Assembly (NCBI GenBank): GCA_031216445.1
Contig: CM062214.1
Location: forward strand, 11,959,501-12,023,500
Direction: 5' to 3'
DNA from: Lateolabrax maculatus
Taxonomy: Eukaryota; Chordata; Actinopteri; Acropomatiformes; Lateolabracidae
DNA length: 64,000 bases
In this document: piece after piece, positions 1-11,139 of the stretch
How the letters are laid out: each line of letters opens with the position of its first letter
Numbering within the stretch: position 1 is the first letter of the stretch
The notes under the pieces: model-generated
The model's database searches: none
The model's input: only the letters and a program-made list of their open reading frames with translations
Told to the model about the DNA's origin: nothing
Made by a program: the position numbers and the translations under genes

Positions 1-2050
1 TGGGGACCAGGGAGGTAACAAAGGAAACACTGACCCCTGGGTGCATGACAATAAGGTGGAACTGCAAAAGAGGGTAGACCGTACGCAGACTATAGCTGGC
101 ACCGTGCACTGTGATTTCTATCTGGCCTCTCCAAGCATTCGCTGTCATCCACAGGCCACTTGTGGGGCTGGTGCCAGGACTTCCAGGGCACAGGTTCTGT
201 GTGCTGTCAGATGTGGGGAGTAATACTGACTGAGCAGGGGTTGGGGGTGAATAGTCCTCATCACTGACCCAAAACACTGGGACACTACCAACGTCCTTAC
301 ACAAGGAACTCACTGAGAATTACTTTTTGCATTTAGCACTTTCAGTACAATACCTGTGTAATATTAGGAGTTATATACAAATGTATTGCATAGTATCACT
401 TCAATTAAAGTAATTTGTTTTGCATATTTCCCAAAATGTAAAAGTTAAAAGTCACATCTAAAATGCTGAAATCAAGGGTTAATCCCAGGCATAAAAGCCA
501 GCAATGTAGGTTTGTTTTCATGTTTTGTTGTTTCATAAATCTCATGTAGTACTATCACTATAAGTACTGTTAGGTATTTTAGCCCATTTAACATCATGCA
601 TGATGATGCATGATGAAATGTAACATGTTTTTTCTCCAAAAATGTAGTTAGATGTGTATTCTACATTGCCTCAAAATACAAGACCATAGCTTACAGAGGA
701 TTTTAATAAATTCAAATATGCATTTGCCTGCCTGTTTTGGTTCAGTGTTACACAACAGCATGCAGGCTACTTTGATCTTGTGTGTAAATGCAGGAATACA
801 CCATGACCCAGCATCTATTCTATTTGTTATAAAAATGCTACTGACACTGTCAACCCATGCAGCCAACATACTCTCAATGCAGACACAACAATATTGGGCA
901 TGATCATTTTTACTTGCACATTTGTCACCATCAAAATCTCATTCATGTGTTTTTTTTTTTGGTGTTGTTTTTTTTTGCTGCTAATCCCTCACATTGCCCT
1001 GGGCTAAAACCCTGTATAATTATTACTGATAATACTGAATATTTTTTTATTTGTAAAAGCAACTTTAATTTAGATTCAACCACAGAGAAATTAAATCTGT
1101 CTCTAGTGTGCAGGTATTTGCAAGTGTTAATGTATAATATATGCATTTTTTGCAGGCTGGAAGAACATTTGGACTTCAGAATAATCTCACTCAATAGAAT
1201 ATGTGTGATCTGACATTTTAATTGATATAATTCATTATGAATCAATTTAATTCCATCCATTCCTACCCACAATAAGTTTAAGATCATTGGGTATTATTGT
1301 GTTATAATAGTCAGGTAGTCAACTTTAAAACAAAACAACAGAAAAAGCAACTAAAGAACCATCTTGAGTCACATCTGCCACCTCCAGCTGCATGTCCAGC
1401 TGCAGTAAAGGGACATACTATCAGACATAAGGACAATGTCTAAATACTCTCTGAAAATGTGTCTAGATTTTTCCAAACTTATGGCCCTGAGTTGATATGT
1501 AGCAGGTTTTATACAGCAGATGCTATAGGTTACTCATCAATACGCCAGGGGTTTCAAGGTCCCATTTCTCTTATATTTTTAAACTGCTTTGTGGCACTAA
1601 ATTTGTTTCATAATGGACCTCATAGAAAAGGACATGACACAATATTTGCCGACAGTCTCAGGGATTTGGATTAAACAAGTTTCATCATAAAGTGATTTTT
1701 ATATAAATCTTACTGGATATACTGTGAAAGAGCTTATTACATTATATTTAAATGGGAGTAAACCTACAAAGACCCCCAGCTGTAAAACTAATACTGCCCA
1801 GATATATAAATTAGCATATAAGCAATTTAAATATTATTTAAGTAAACTTATTGACCTTTCCAAATTATGATTTTATTTTTTCAATAGTCCTTTGTCCCTC
1901 TAGATTTTTTACTCTTCGGGTCTGGATATTCCTCAGTTTCTTCATCCCTTTTTCATCTTTAAACCTGTCACAGCGAGACATTACAATAGAATTCTCTTGT
2001 CAAGTAATGTTGCTGTGATGGCTGAACAAATGCCTCGCCGATAACAACAA
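1..2050. other. AT-rich non-coding stretch
   Basis: I see no gene, RNA gene or recognisable mobile element here. Open frames are short (at most about 118 codons) and look like chance. T-rich runs lie near 950-975. Confidence 0.6.
592..615. repeat. Short self-complementary ATGATGC repeat
   Basis: The motif ATGATGC occurs twice in tandem in a segment that begins CATCATGCATGATG. The stretch is therefore both a short tandem repeat and nearly its own reverse complement. It could form a small hairpin. No function is implied. Confidence 0.6.
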
Positions 2051-2054
2051 AAGA

Positions 2055-2370
2055 TAGGGACCAAAACGAGAGAAAAAAAACCCTTACTCCAGTGCCCACA
2101 TTCCGCCACATTCTGTGGCTTCGAGTGCCACTCAAATGACGCTCTACTTGGAGCATGGCGGCGGCCACCAGCATCCATGGTGACGAACGCACCTCAACTG
2201 TAAAATTGGGCGGGCGTGTTGACCCACGAGCTTCCGCTTCGGCCGTGGCTCCTCAGTATTCAGCCACCCAACCAGATCAGAAGCAACACCGTCTCCTCCA
2301 CTCATCTCACAGTAGAGAGCCTCTCTGCCCATTTCACTCAAGTGCTCAAGGTGCGCAGCGCAGCGATAAG
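2055..2370. other. CpG-bearing GC-rich patch of unknown nature
   Basis: This patch is clearly richer in G, C and CpG than the AT-rich DNA around it (GGCGGCGGCC, GACGAACG, GGGCGGGCG, TTCCGCTTCGGCCG). A plus-strand frame of 75 codons opens with ATG GCG GCG GCC at 2155. This resembles a vertebrate first exon, but the protein has no recognisable domain. It could equally be part of an interspersed repeat, since GGCGGCGGCC-type segments occur in fish DNA transposon relics. Promoter, first exon and repeat all remain open. Confidence 0.3.
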
Positions 2371-2589
2371 ACAACCTGTTGACGTGTGGCACCTAACTCT
2401 ATGTGTCATGGTCTAGAGTGTTTTTCATTCTGTGCTTGTCACTGTAGTGGGTGGCCAGTTGCCACACTCGATTGGTTCTCTGAGCGGACAGAGATACTTC
2501 TGCACTGTTGTCGAGAAAGAAAATGGAAAAGAAAAATCATGGAGATTCACCTACAGCCGTCTATGTTGGAGAGTGACTTCAGTGGATAG

Positions 2590-4600
2590 GCTGCTCTAGT
2601 TCTACTTTGACTCATCACCCAAGCGCAAAAGTGATGAATGTGGACTTGTAGGCCTATGTAGACAGACTACTGGGCACAGGGACTAAAGATGAATAGTCAG
2701 TTCTACTTTCAGCTGAGTCATCTGTGAAATCCTGGACATGGCTTCATATTTTGCTATTTTACAACTCCCAATGCTCCTGCAACACACACCTTCTTTTCCA
2801 CTGGCATTATTTGCTCAGGGACTTCATTTAAGTCAATACTAATGAAAACATAAACACAGGACAGCAGGCATTTAGGACTTCATCCCTCATCCACTGAGGG
2901 AGCCGAAATCAACCAGGCTCTTATCTAAATGTTGACATTTGAACCTGAGAGTAATATCTTGAGGAATTATGGTTTTAAGCCGTCCTTAATGGTCGAGCCG
3001 ATGGATTGCAATCAGCAGTCATCCTGTAGCAGCAGACTTGCTGCCCCTAGAAACATAGAGAAGTGGAGAGGCTTGATAAATAATATATCCAAAAGGGAAG
3101 GTGATATGACAGCAGGAAATTAAACACACTAATACTGGGAATGGAGGACAGGACGATCAGGACTTAATTAAAGACTTTGAAGAGTAGAGGGCATGATTTA
3201 AGGCCAGAGATATACTACTTTCCTGCTGACATCAACGATGAGCTAAGGATTATGGGGGCATGGCAACTGGGTGTGTTTCGGGAGACCTTGTGCCCTCTTA
3301 TGACTCTCGTAATGAGTTGCTATTTCTGCTGTGGGATAATTACCACCCTCCACACGTTAACATGATGTAAGTGTCTGGAGAGGAGTCAGCTTTCTAATAA
3401 TACATGTGTTGACAATGAGCTTTATTTCAGACCTCTGTTGTTAAAACACTGGACCTCTTAAAAGGGACTAAACAGAAAGACATTCATGGTTTTTTATAGG
3501 CAAAGCCACCGCTGTTTAATTATGTCCAAGTAAGTACCAGCATCTTTCTTAGTTGGACATCCGTCTTGTTTTACAGTAGCTATTTAATAGAGATGCACTA
3601 CACATGACAGATGTTGGGGTGAACCGGACAATCTCTCAGAGAAACTACAGGTACAATCTATTACACAAGAGAAATGAAGGAAAAGGGAAATAAAAACTCT
3701 CTCTCTCACTCTCTCTAGTACTCTCTCTAAGCTTTTAACAGCTGCATCGTACATCTCTCTGGGGGGGCTCATGAAAAGGTGGCTCAGGCGGCTATTCATC
3801 TTTGGTGACATGTTTATTTTTATTTACACTTTCTGTACGGCTATTCAAGCATAATTTTCTTTGCAACTGCACGTGTTGCCATGGTGTGTGGTGACTGATA
3901 TTGGAATGCAATTGAGTTTTCTCAACCTTTTTGCACATGGCCACAGATGCTGAGTGAAATCATCAAAGCATATGAGAAAATTCCAGTAATATATTTACCC
4001 TGGATTGAAAAGTGAATTGCTTCTATGTTTTTTGTATTACATGCTGCTACAATATGCTACAATAATAATAAATAGTAGTAGTAAGAAATTATGAAAGAAT
4101 ATGTTGAAAGAAATACTGAATTCTACCCTGGTGTTGGATCCTGCTGTGATGCTTTTAGGCATACAATCATAGCATTTTTTCCACTTCACTGATGTTTCAG
4201 TTTGTCATCTGCATGTCAGGCTTTACGATTTGTATTCCGTGGAACTCCAGCAGTGGCGCCACAGTCTTTGAAAAGCTTTCATGTGAGTGAGAAATTTGTT
4301 GCTGTTAAGACTGACTCAGGTTTTGTTAAAATCTTAATTTTTCAAAGGTGGAAGCGTCTTGCTGTGGCACATTCAGGATAATTTAGTAAATCCTCCTAAA
4401 CATTTTAAGATATGTTTATCAAAGCAGACATAATGCAATTCTGAGGCTGAGTTAAGCAGCTAGGAACAATCAACAAATGAAAAGACCACTAATGCTAATA
4501 TCTTTCTCATTGGACTCTCTTCCAGTTCCACATATCTTCCACCCAACTGGTCCCCTTTCTCTCTCTACCTCTTTTTCCTACCTTCACTCCCCCCTCCCAT
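2590..4600. other. Non-coding stretch
   Basis: No gene or recognisable element is seen. A CT-rich low-complexity run lies at about 3698-3725. Another pyrimidine-rich patch lies near 4555-4600. Confidence 0.55.
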
Positions 4601-4604
4601 AGAT

Positions 4605-4770
4605 AGTGGATGTAAGGTTGATAAATGGAGCTAATTGTTTTATGGCATGGCTGGCCTGATGCTGGCAGCGCAATCAGGCTGAATGAGGAGGCCTTGGGGA
4701 GGCCATTACCCTTCCTATTGTTATAAAGGACAGGAGGACGAGGCTAGGCCAGTGCACTCTTGAGGGACTG
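4605..4770. other. Candidate conserved non-coding element (weak)
   Basis: This block has balanced composition, no low complexity, and motifs such as GGAGCTAATTGTTTTATGG, which contains a TAATTG homeodomain-like core. It stands out from its surroundings in texture only. Nothing here proves conservation, and no open frame explains it. Confidence 0.15.
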
Positions 4771-5149
4771 GGTCACTGACAGAGACCCTCTAGCACTGTA
4801 CAGTGTTGCAGCTTCTGAAAAGACACATGTATACAAATGTACATCATATTTAGAATGAAAGATTTGTGCAGTTCAAATTGTCCCCAGTGCAATTTGTGTA
4901 ATGACTTTCACAACTCTACTTTCATCAGTAAGTAGCATAAAGCATGATTTAACCCGCTTCATTCACGTTTAGTTAGAAATTTAAAGCTGCCCTAACCAAT
5001 ATTTTTATAATGGCAATGGATAAAATGATTACTTGTTAGGTGAAAGAGGTCACAGGATGAACCCACAGAGAATTATTACCCAAATCTGCAGTTCCCCTTA
5101 GCCCACCAGAGCTTTTGAGTGTCTTTAACTCATTCTTTTAATGAATAAT

Positions 5150-5564
5150 GAAATAAGATATTTCCCTAAAGGCGCAGGGCACAAAGGGGGTTGTTCTTTG
5201 TGTGTTTTGGATGTAACATAATTAAAACCAATCACAGTGTCATCTCCCATTCCCTTTAAATGCCAGGTGCGCTTAGTTTACCAAATGTTTTGTGCACCTA
5301 CCTATGTAACGCATCTTACTATCTGAAAAATTTGCCCTTTAAATTGCAGGAAAATATTGCGCCATTGACTTTAGACTAGCAATCGCTTTCCGCTGGCCAC
5401 ACCTAATTTTAAGATTAACACGCCTATGAGTGCACAGATAGGCTAAAGTCTGTTTGTTTTTTAAACAACATGGGCGCTGGGCAGAAAAATAACAACTACG
5501 TTGGTTGGTAAATAGCAAAGCTACGCTTTGTGTTGTGCTTTGCACCGGGTGTAAGATAGGGCCC
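5150..5564. repeat. Fish interspersed repeat ending in GATAGGGCCC
   Basis: The right end (GCACCGGGTGTAAGATAGGGCCC region, 5542-5564) and the internal words GTGTGTTTTGG, CCAATCACAG and CATCTCCCATTCCCTTTAAA match a dispersed non-autonomous repeat common in ray-finned fish, as I remember it. I could not find the matching inverted left end, so this copy is probably truncated or diverged there. It is likely a MITE of a cut-and-paste DNA transposon. Exact class and left boundary are uncertain. A related copy lies at 44911-45115. Confidence 0.6.
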
Positions 5565-7129
5565 AAACTGTAGCAGACATTTTGACAAGATTATTATGAA
5601 TTCACACTATACCAGCCCAGAATGACACCTTATGATTTACAACCAATGCCAATGTTCAATGCCAATATTTATGTAGCAAAGCAGAAAGCAATGGTCTTGT
5701 ATGGGTGTGTAGCAATGATATTCATGAGACTGTAGTTTTTGGTCCATCGCAGACAGACTACCATGTTTCCTTAATCTTAACCATTAGGTTAAAGTGCCAT
5801 ACAGCCAACTACATTTGCATAGATGTAGGTATACTTTGTAATTTCTAAGGATCATTACTTGCTGCCTCAGCATGAATATGAAAATATGTGACTTAGAACA
5901 TATGGTGGCTACTTACGAATCACTGTTGACAAATTAAATTAATTATTTATGTCTTAAGTTGAACAGGTTGTAATCACCTGATCAAACCAATTTTTGATTA
6001 AGTCACATGGTTATGTCATTTTTTTCAGATTTTCAGATTGTCATTATTCTACAGTTTGCAATACATGTACAGATAACTCCGTGGTAGATAAGGCACCAAC
6101 TTCCCAAGAAATAACCATGTAGCACCTTTGCTGCTATTTTAATAATGACAGCAAGTAGGAAAGGGTATTGCAATTGGAGCCATTATGTCCCTGATGTGTG
6201 GAAGGCTCTTCTGAATTACTTTTTTCCTAATTTTTTTTTTACACATTTCTATCAAGGGTAAAGTCAACAGAGCAAAGGTTGCTACACACTGCAGGCATCT
6301 GCAGTGGCAGTAGGTGCATTATAATCAGAGCTTTCTGAGTCCCCATCAACTATTTTTATGCACACTTGAATTTGAGCCAAAGAAAATCTAAAGGTAAACA
6401 TCAGGTTCATAAAAAGTTCATACGCTTAACTGAGATAGAAAAGTTGTCATAGTGATAAAGAGAAGATGTGCTAAAGTGAGATTGAAATAGTTTTTTGAAC
6501 AAATGAGGCCAAGTGGGATTTCTGGCAGTGTATACACAGCACACAGTAACATTTATTCACCTCTTACACTCCTCACCACCACTGCTTACTCACTGATTCA
6601 TATATCATGAATAATTATTTGAACTATTTGAAAGAACGCATAATAAAGTGTTACAATGTTCAAAGGTGAGTTACTGGTGCTTATTTGATTACATATTCTT
6701 ATATAATCTTATGGGACCCTCTCCTCTGATGGAAACACAGGTTAGTGTGTACTGTCCCGCGTCCCATTTTTGGAAATTCTTATCAAATTTGTGCTACAAC
6801 AGAAATGTGCTCTGCCATGTTATAATGTCAACAGTGACTGCACAACTGCCAACTGTCTGGGGTCCAAAAACCCGGCCTGTACCGTAGCAAAGTCCAGCTC
6901 CACTGCCAAAATACAGCATCAGTTGGCTGCATTGGAAAACACTGCTCTCTCAGTTTATAGCCAATCTGAGCTGGGGTCAGGCTTTGTATCACCTGGACAG
7001 TAAAGAACATGGCACAGGCTGTGCACCAGACTGGGAAAACTAGGTTTTCTGGGTGATAAAACGCTTGTATTTCCTGACCAAACACATTCATTTCCAAGTT
7101 AAGAGTGGAAGTCTGGTCTCAGGTAGAAA

Positions 7130-7164
7130 TTCAGTTTGCCCAAAAACGTTTTGGGCAAACTGAA
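7130..7164. repeat. Perfect 16-bp inverted repeat with 3-nt loop
   Basis: The arm TTCAGTTTGCCCAAAA at 7130-7145 is exactly complementary to TTTTGGGCAAACTGAA at 7149-7164, with the loop ACG between. Such a long perfect palindrome with so short a loop is unusual in unique DNA. It may be a cruciform-forming site, a palindromic duplication made during repair, or the paired ends of a lost element. There is no gene beside it. Confidence 0.9.
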
Positions 7165-7745
7165 ACAATTTCACCTGACTGTGACCAATGGCAGAGTCTG
7201 ATTCCTGTCAATGGTGCAGCAGTTACTAACCATTATTAGCTATGGCACTTTCCACACGCTAGTGCTGAGAGCCAGTAGAGAGGTTCTCACCAGGGACAGC
7301 CACAGGTAGTGGTCTATTTAGTCAGGTGCAAGACAGACAGGAGATTGCACCTTTGTCACTGTGGGGACATGGCAATATTAGCAGGACTGACAGAAATTAG
7401 AAACAATTACACTGATTTGCTGTGAACTATCTGATTAAGATCTGACCCCTGTTTTTGACATGAGGGTTAACGTGATTCCAAAAAAACTATCAACACAACA
7501 CTTTAGCAGTACTTTAGCTAAACTGGGCTCTGTGTCCCTATTTTGGCCCAAATTCGGGTGTTTCACTTGTTTTTTTCTTCTTCCTCCTCATCTTATAGCT
7601 TGCATTGGCTAAACATTTGCATTAGTGCCCTTTGCAGTCAGCCAGAATGTATCGTGTCAACTGTCTGCTCGAACCACTGCGTTCTAGGTACCAGAGCAGG
7701 AGGGTCTCGGGCATATTACATATCAAATACTGCTATTTGCCATAT

Positions 7746-7773
7746 AACCATGCATCCACAGAGATGCATGGTT
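7746..7773. repeat. 11-bp inverted repeat (hairpin)
   Basis: AACCATGCATC at 7746-7756 pairs perfectly with GATGCATGGTT at 7763-7773, with the six-base loop CACAGA. It lies about 600 bases from the larger palindrome. No function can be assigned. Confidence 0.85.
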
Positions 7774-8415
7774 CATGATTAGCTGTTTCATAAAACTGAT
7801 TCTTGTATTTCACCCTTTGTTTCTGTTACTTGTCATAGGAAAAATGATTTCCTCCTTCCCCAGTTGTGTTCATGTCCTTGTGTACTTACAGTTGCTGCAG
7901 AACAATGATTCTGGATTTAACCATGGTAATCTCTCCCCTAAGAGACATCTGAACAAGAACATTTTTAGTCCCATTTTGGCATTGTGTTTCAGCTTTCGGT
8001 TCCAGCAGAAATGTGTTTTAGTGTCCTTCCAGTTTGGCCATTAATGTTTGTGTAAGGCTCAGTTGCACTCCTGTAAACCCAACACACAAAGTGCTGCTGC
8101 TGCCAAGAGAAACACAAGTAGACCACCTTTCCTAGCACACCAACAGTGGAAATGCCGAGTTCCTTCCAGCTGTCCCTGCCTATCCAGATCGAGGCCACAC
8201 TTTCCCTCAACGCAGTTTTCTCCAATCACTGGAGCCGATTACAGACATAGCTCATCAGTTTCACAATGGCAGTGGATATGAAGGGAGTTGGTTTGTCACG
8301 GGGCAATCAGTGCCAAATGGAACCTCTTCAAGCTTTGGTTCACTCTTGCACATTAGTTAACCACGGTTGTCTTGTTCCTCTAACAAGTCCCCAGCACCAT
8401 TTGGTTCTCAAAGCT

Positions 8416-8640
8416 CACTTTGAAAAGAAAAAAAAAAAAAAGAAAAACTAACTTATGTGTGATATACATAAATGTTTGTTTGTTTGTTCTTCTTTGTTGT
8501 CTTTTTTTGGGGTTTTTGTACATGTGTGTAAGTACTGTGTTTTGTGTATTGAAAGCAATGGAAAAAACAGAGTCAAATTGCTTGTGTGTAAACACATTCA
8601 TGGCCAATAAAGCTGATTCTGATATACATAACAATATTAA
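8416..8640 (+). mobile_element. LINE-type 3' tail fragment
   Basis: The segment begins with an A-rich block (about 8424-8448) and a TTTG run (8472-8487). It ends with a GGCCAATAAAGCTGATTCTG word near 8602-8621. That terminal motif, a poly(A)-signal-like AATAAA followed by GATTCTGAT, is what I know as the 3' end of a fish non-LTR retrotransposon. No reverse transcriptase is attached, so this would be a severely 5'-truncated copy. The start is a guess, and the exact clade is not determinable. Confidence 0.45.
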
Positions 8641-10710
8641 ACAGAAATATGTGATATAACTCTAAAAGCTTTTTGTGTTAATTTGATCTCACCTTCTTCT
8701 TCTTTTCTTTTCGGCAGAGGTGAAATTTAGGATTAAAAATACACTACCAGATGGTGGACACGGGAATAATGCTAATAAACTTAACAGCCTCAGTACAATG
8801 AGTTCAGAACCATGGCTGTGGTGATAAAAATCTCAGTTTGAGTTTGACATATAAAGAAATTCATTGCAACGGCATTTTCTTTGTGAGACAAGTTACTAAC
8901 AGTTGTCAAGCTAGGTACCAGTATGTAAGTGTGAATTTCCTGTGAAAATGTCTGTATTAACTTTGTGGGTAGAGGCAATTATCGATGGTTCCTTTCCCTG
9001 TAGACTGATAAGGTGGCCGAGCTGACAGATGGATTGCTGTGCTCTGCATATCTAGGGTTGGAAACATTGATCTCTGGGATTAATGCTGGCCCCAGAGGAG
9101 GTGATGGCAGTCAAATAGTGTTTCTGTAATTATACATTTACATGAAGCTACTATCTTGAAAGGTGCTGACACACACACTTCAGTGTTGCACAGCTACTCA
9201 GGTGGGAGAAGAATAGTATTTTTCCCCCCTCACTTATTATAATATTACTTTGCAAGATGAAAATGACCAATCCATTCTTCACAAATCCAATGATTTAATA
9301 TAGTTCTAAAAGATTTATGGAATCTTTTTGTGTGCAACAACATCAAATTTACGATCCCAGGTCAAAACTCAGCACTAGGTTGGGAACACCCAATCACTAT
9401 TTTATAGTCGAAATGGTTGCTGATATATTGATAAGCTCACTTTGAAATTCACCAGACTGTTATTTAAGCTGACCTACCTGATTCAGTACATAAATTTGTC
9501 ACGCTCGCCATCATTTTCCAACTACAGCCTAAAGGATTTAAGGCACATGACTGCCTGGCAACTCCAACAGCAAGCACTGAGATCAAAGAGATGGATCTCA
9601 CAAGCCAAATATTATAATGCTCGGTTTGTCTGGAGTGAATGCAGAGATCAGTCCAGGAGACTTTGTAGTGCAGAGCAGGTGCCCTCATCCCTTCTATGAG
9701 GGGAGGATGAAGCTGTAGGTTTCAGATCTTCACATGCTGGTTGTGCAGTGTTGTCTCATATTGAATAAAGACAATTGGCTGACTGGTGGAGTCGTTATAA
9801 AAAGAGACAAAAAATACACTTTACTTGTTTAAAAGTAATCTTAATATATATTTGCCCTTTGGGATGTCCACATTTGTATTCATGGATTATAATAAACCAT
9901 AAAGAAACTATAGCAGCCTTTTTTTTGTGTGTGTGTTTTTCGGTAGGTATTGTGAGTCACTGAACATAAATGTACCACAGATTCTTAAGATGAGAGTAAT
10001 TTGGTGCAGTATGAATGCAGCAGAACTGTTGCCAATGATGTGCTAGTTGAATAATTGATGTTGGTGTTTGCTTCTATTAATTGGCGTAGGGGCAGCTAAC
10101 ACTGATTCCTGTGAAGGACAATGATGCAGAGGCTAAAGATAAGCCTTCTCAGTAATTACTATTGACATTGCTTTAAAGGTAAGCCATGAAAGAGTTCCTA
10201 TTGGGTATTGGTCGTTTTTTTTCTCAACGATTATACAATGGAAGAAAAAATGATAATTTCAGTTAAACAACAAGAGCTAGAGTCAAATTAAAAGAGATTT
10301 ACAGAAAATACATGATTATACGTTGGTCACACTGGTTGTCAGTACAAATTCCTTCTAGACTTCTCACAAGTACAAATCAATAAATGGACAGATGAGGAGT
10401 AAAAAATTAAATTACCCACAATACACCAGGGAAATGTGTCAAAAGTGACTAAAGTGAAAATGTGACACTAATCATTTCACTTTTTTGTCCAGTGCAAACA
10501 AAAATAATGTCTGTAGTTGGGTACAAAAGTACAAAACAGCTTTTTCTCTGAAAAAAAAAATAATCTTTTTTTTCTGGGGCAGTGAGGTTGGGAAGAGTAA
10601 GAGAGTCAGAGTTCACAGCCATGTTGTGACTAAAGCCTGAAACATACCCTGAATAAGTATTAGCGGGTGGGGAATTGATCCACATAAGTATCAGGGTTTT
10701 TCTTTTTACG
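8640..10710. other. Non-coding stretch
   Basis: No gene or recognised mobile element is seen. The part from about 9001 to 9150 has the texture of a conserved non-coding element and is described among the findings. Short A and T runs lie near 10548-10572. Confidence 0.5.
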
Positions 10711-10714
10711 TTTT

Positions 10715-11135
10715 TGTAATCGTTTTTTTAATGCCTGAATCGATATAATTTACATTGGGTTGCGGCTCTGCACCTACTCATAGAACTGGAGTTACATCCG
10801 GGTAACTACTAGTTTATATGAAGTCTATGATATATACACGTGCAGGGTCCCCGATCCGGAGCCCACAGTGTTGATGTGGTTTAAGCAGAGTAGGCCCACA
10901 GAAAGGACATTAAACAGTGAAACTTACCGACACGGGTCCGACAAGCGGATTAGGCTTCGGCTGGTAGTTGGCAGCATCTTAGGTTATCTGCAGTCATGCT
11001 AAAAACAAGTCGGGTTACTCTAGCAGCGAATCCACTTGCAATCGCAATACTTGTAGAATTGCAATACTTATCGAATCAACACCCAAGTATCGTGAAAGAA
11101 ACGAATCGAGAGAAAAGTGTATCGTCTCAGCCTCA
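10715..11135. repeat. Fish interspersed repeat with ATCGAAT-type words
   Basis: The right half holds GAATTGCAATACTTATCGAA, AAGTATCGTGAAAGAAACGA and GTGTATCGTCTCAGCC. The left half holds ACATCCGGGTAACTACTAG and TTTATATGAAGTCTATGA. I recognise both as parts of dispersed repeats of fish genomes, probably relics of a DNA transposon. CpG content is higher than in the flanks. Ends are approximate, and two adjoining repeats rather than one are possible. Confidence 0.5.
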
Positions 11136-11139
11136 GTAA

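Larger units (their letters stand above)
5570..8400. other. Non-coding stretch with two hairpins
   Basis: No gene or recognised element is seen apart from the inverted repeats at 7130-7164 and 7746-7773, which are listed separately. Open frames do not exceed 90 codons and carry no recognisable domain. Confidence 0.55.
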
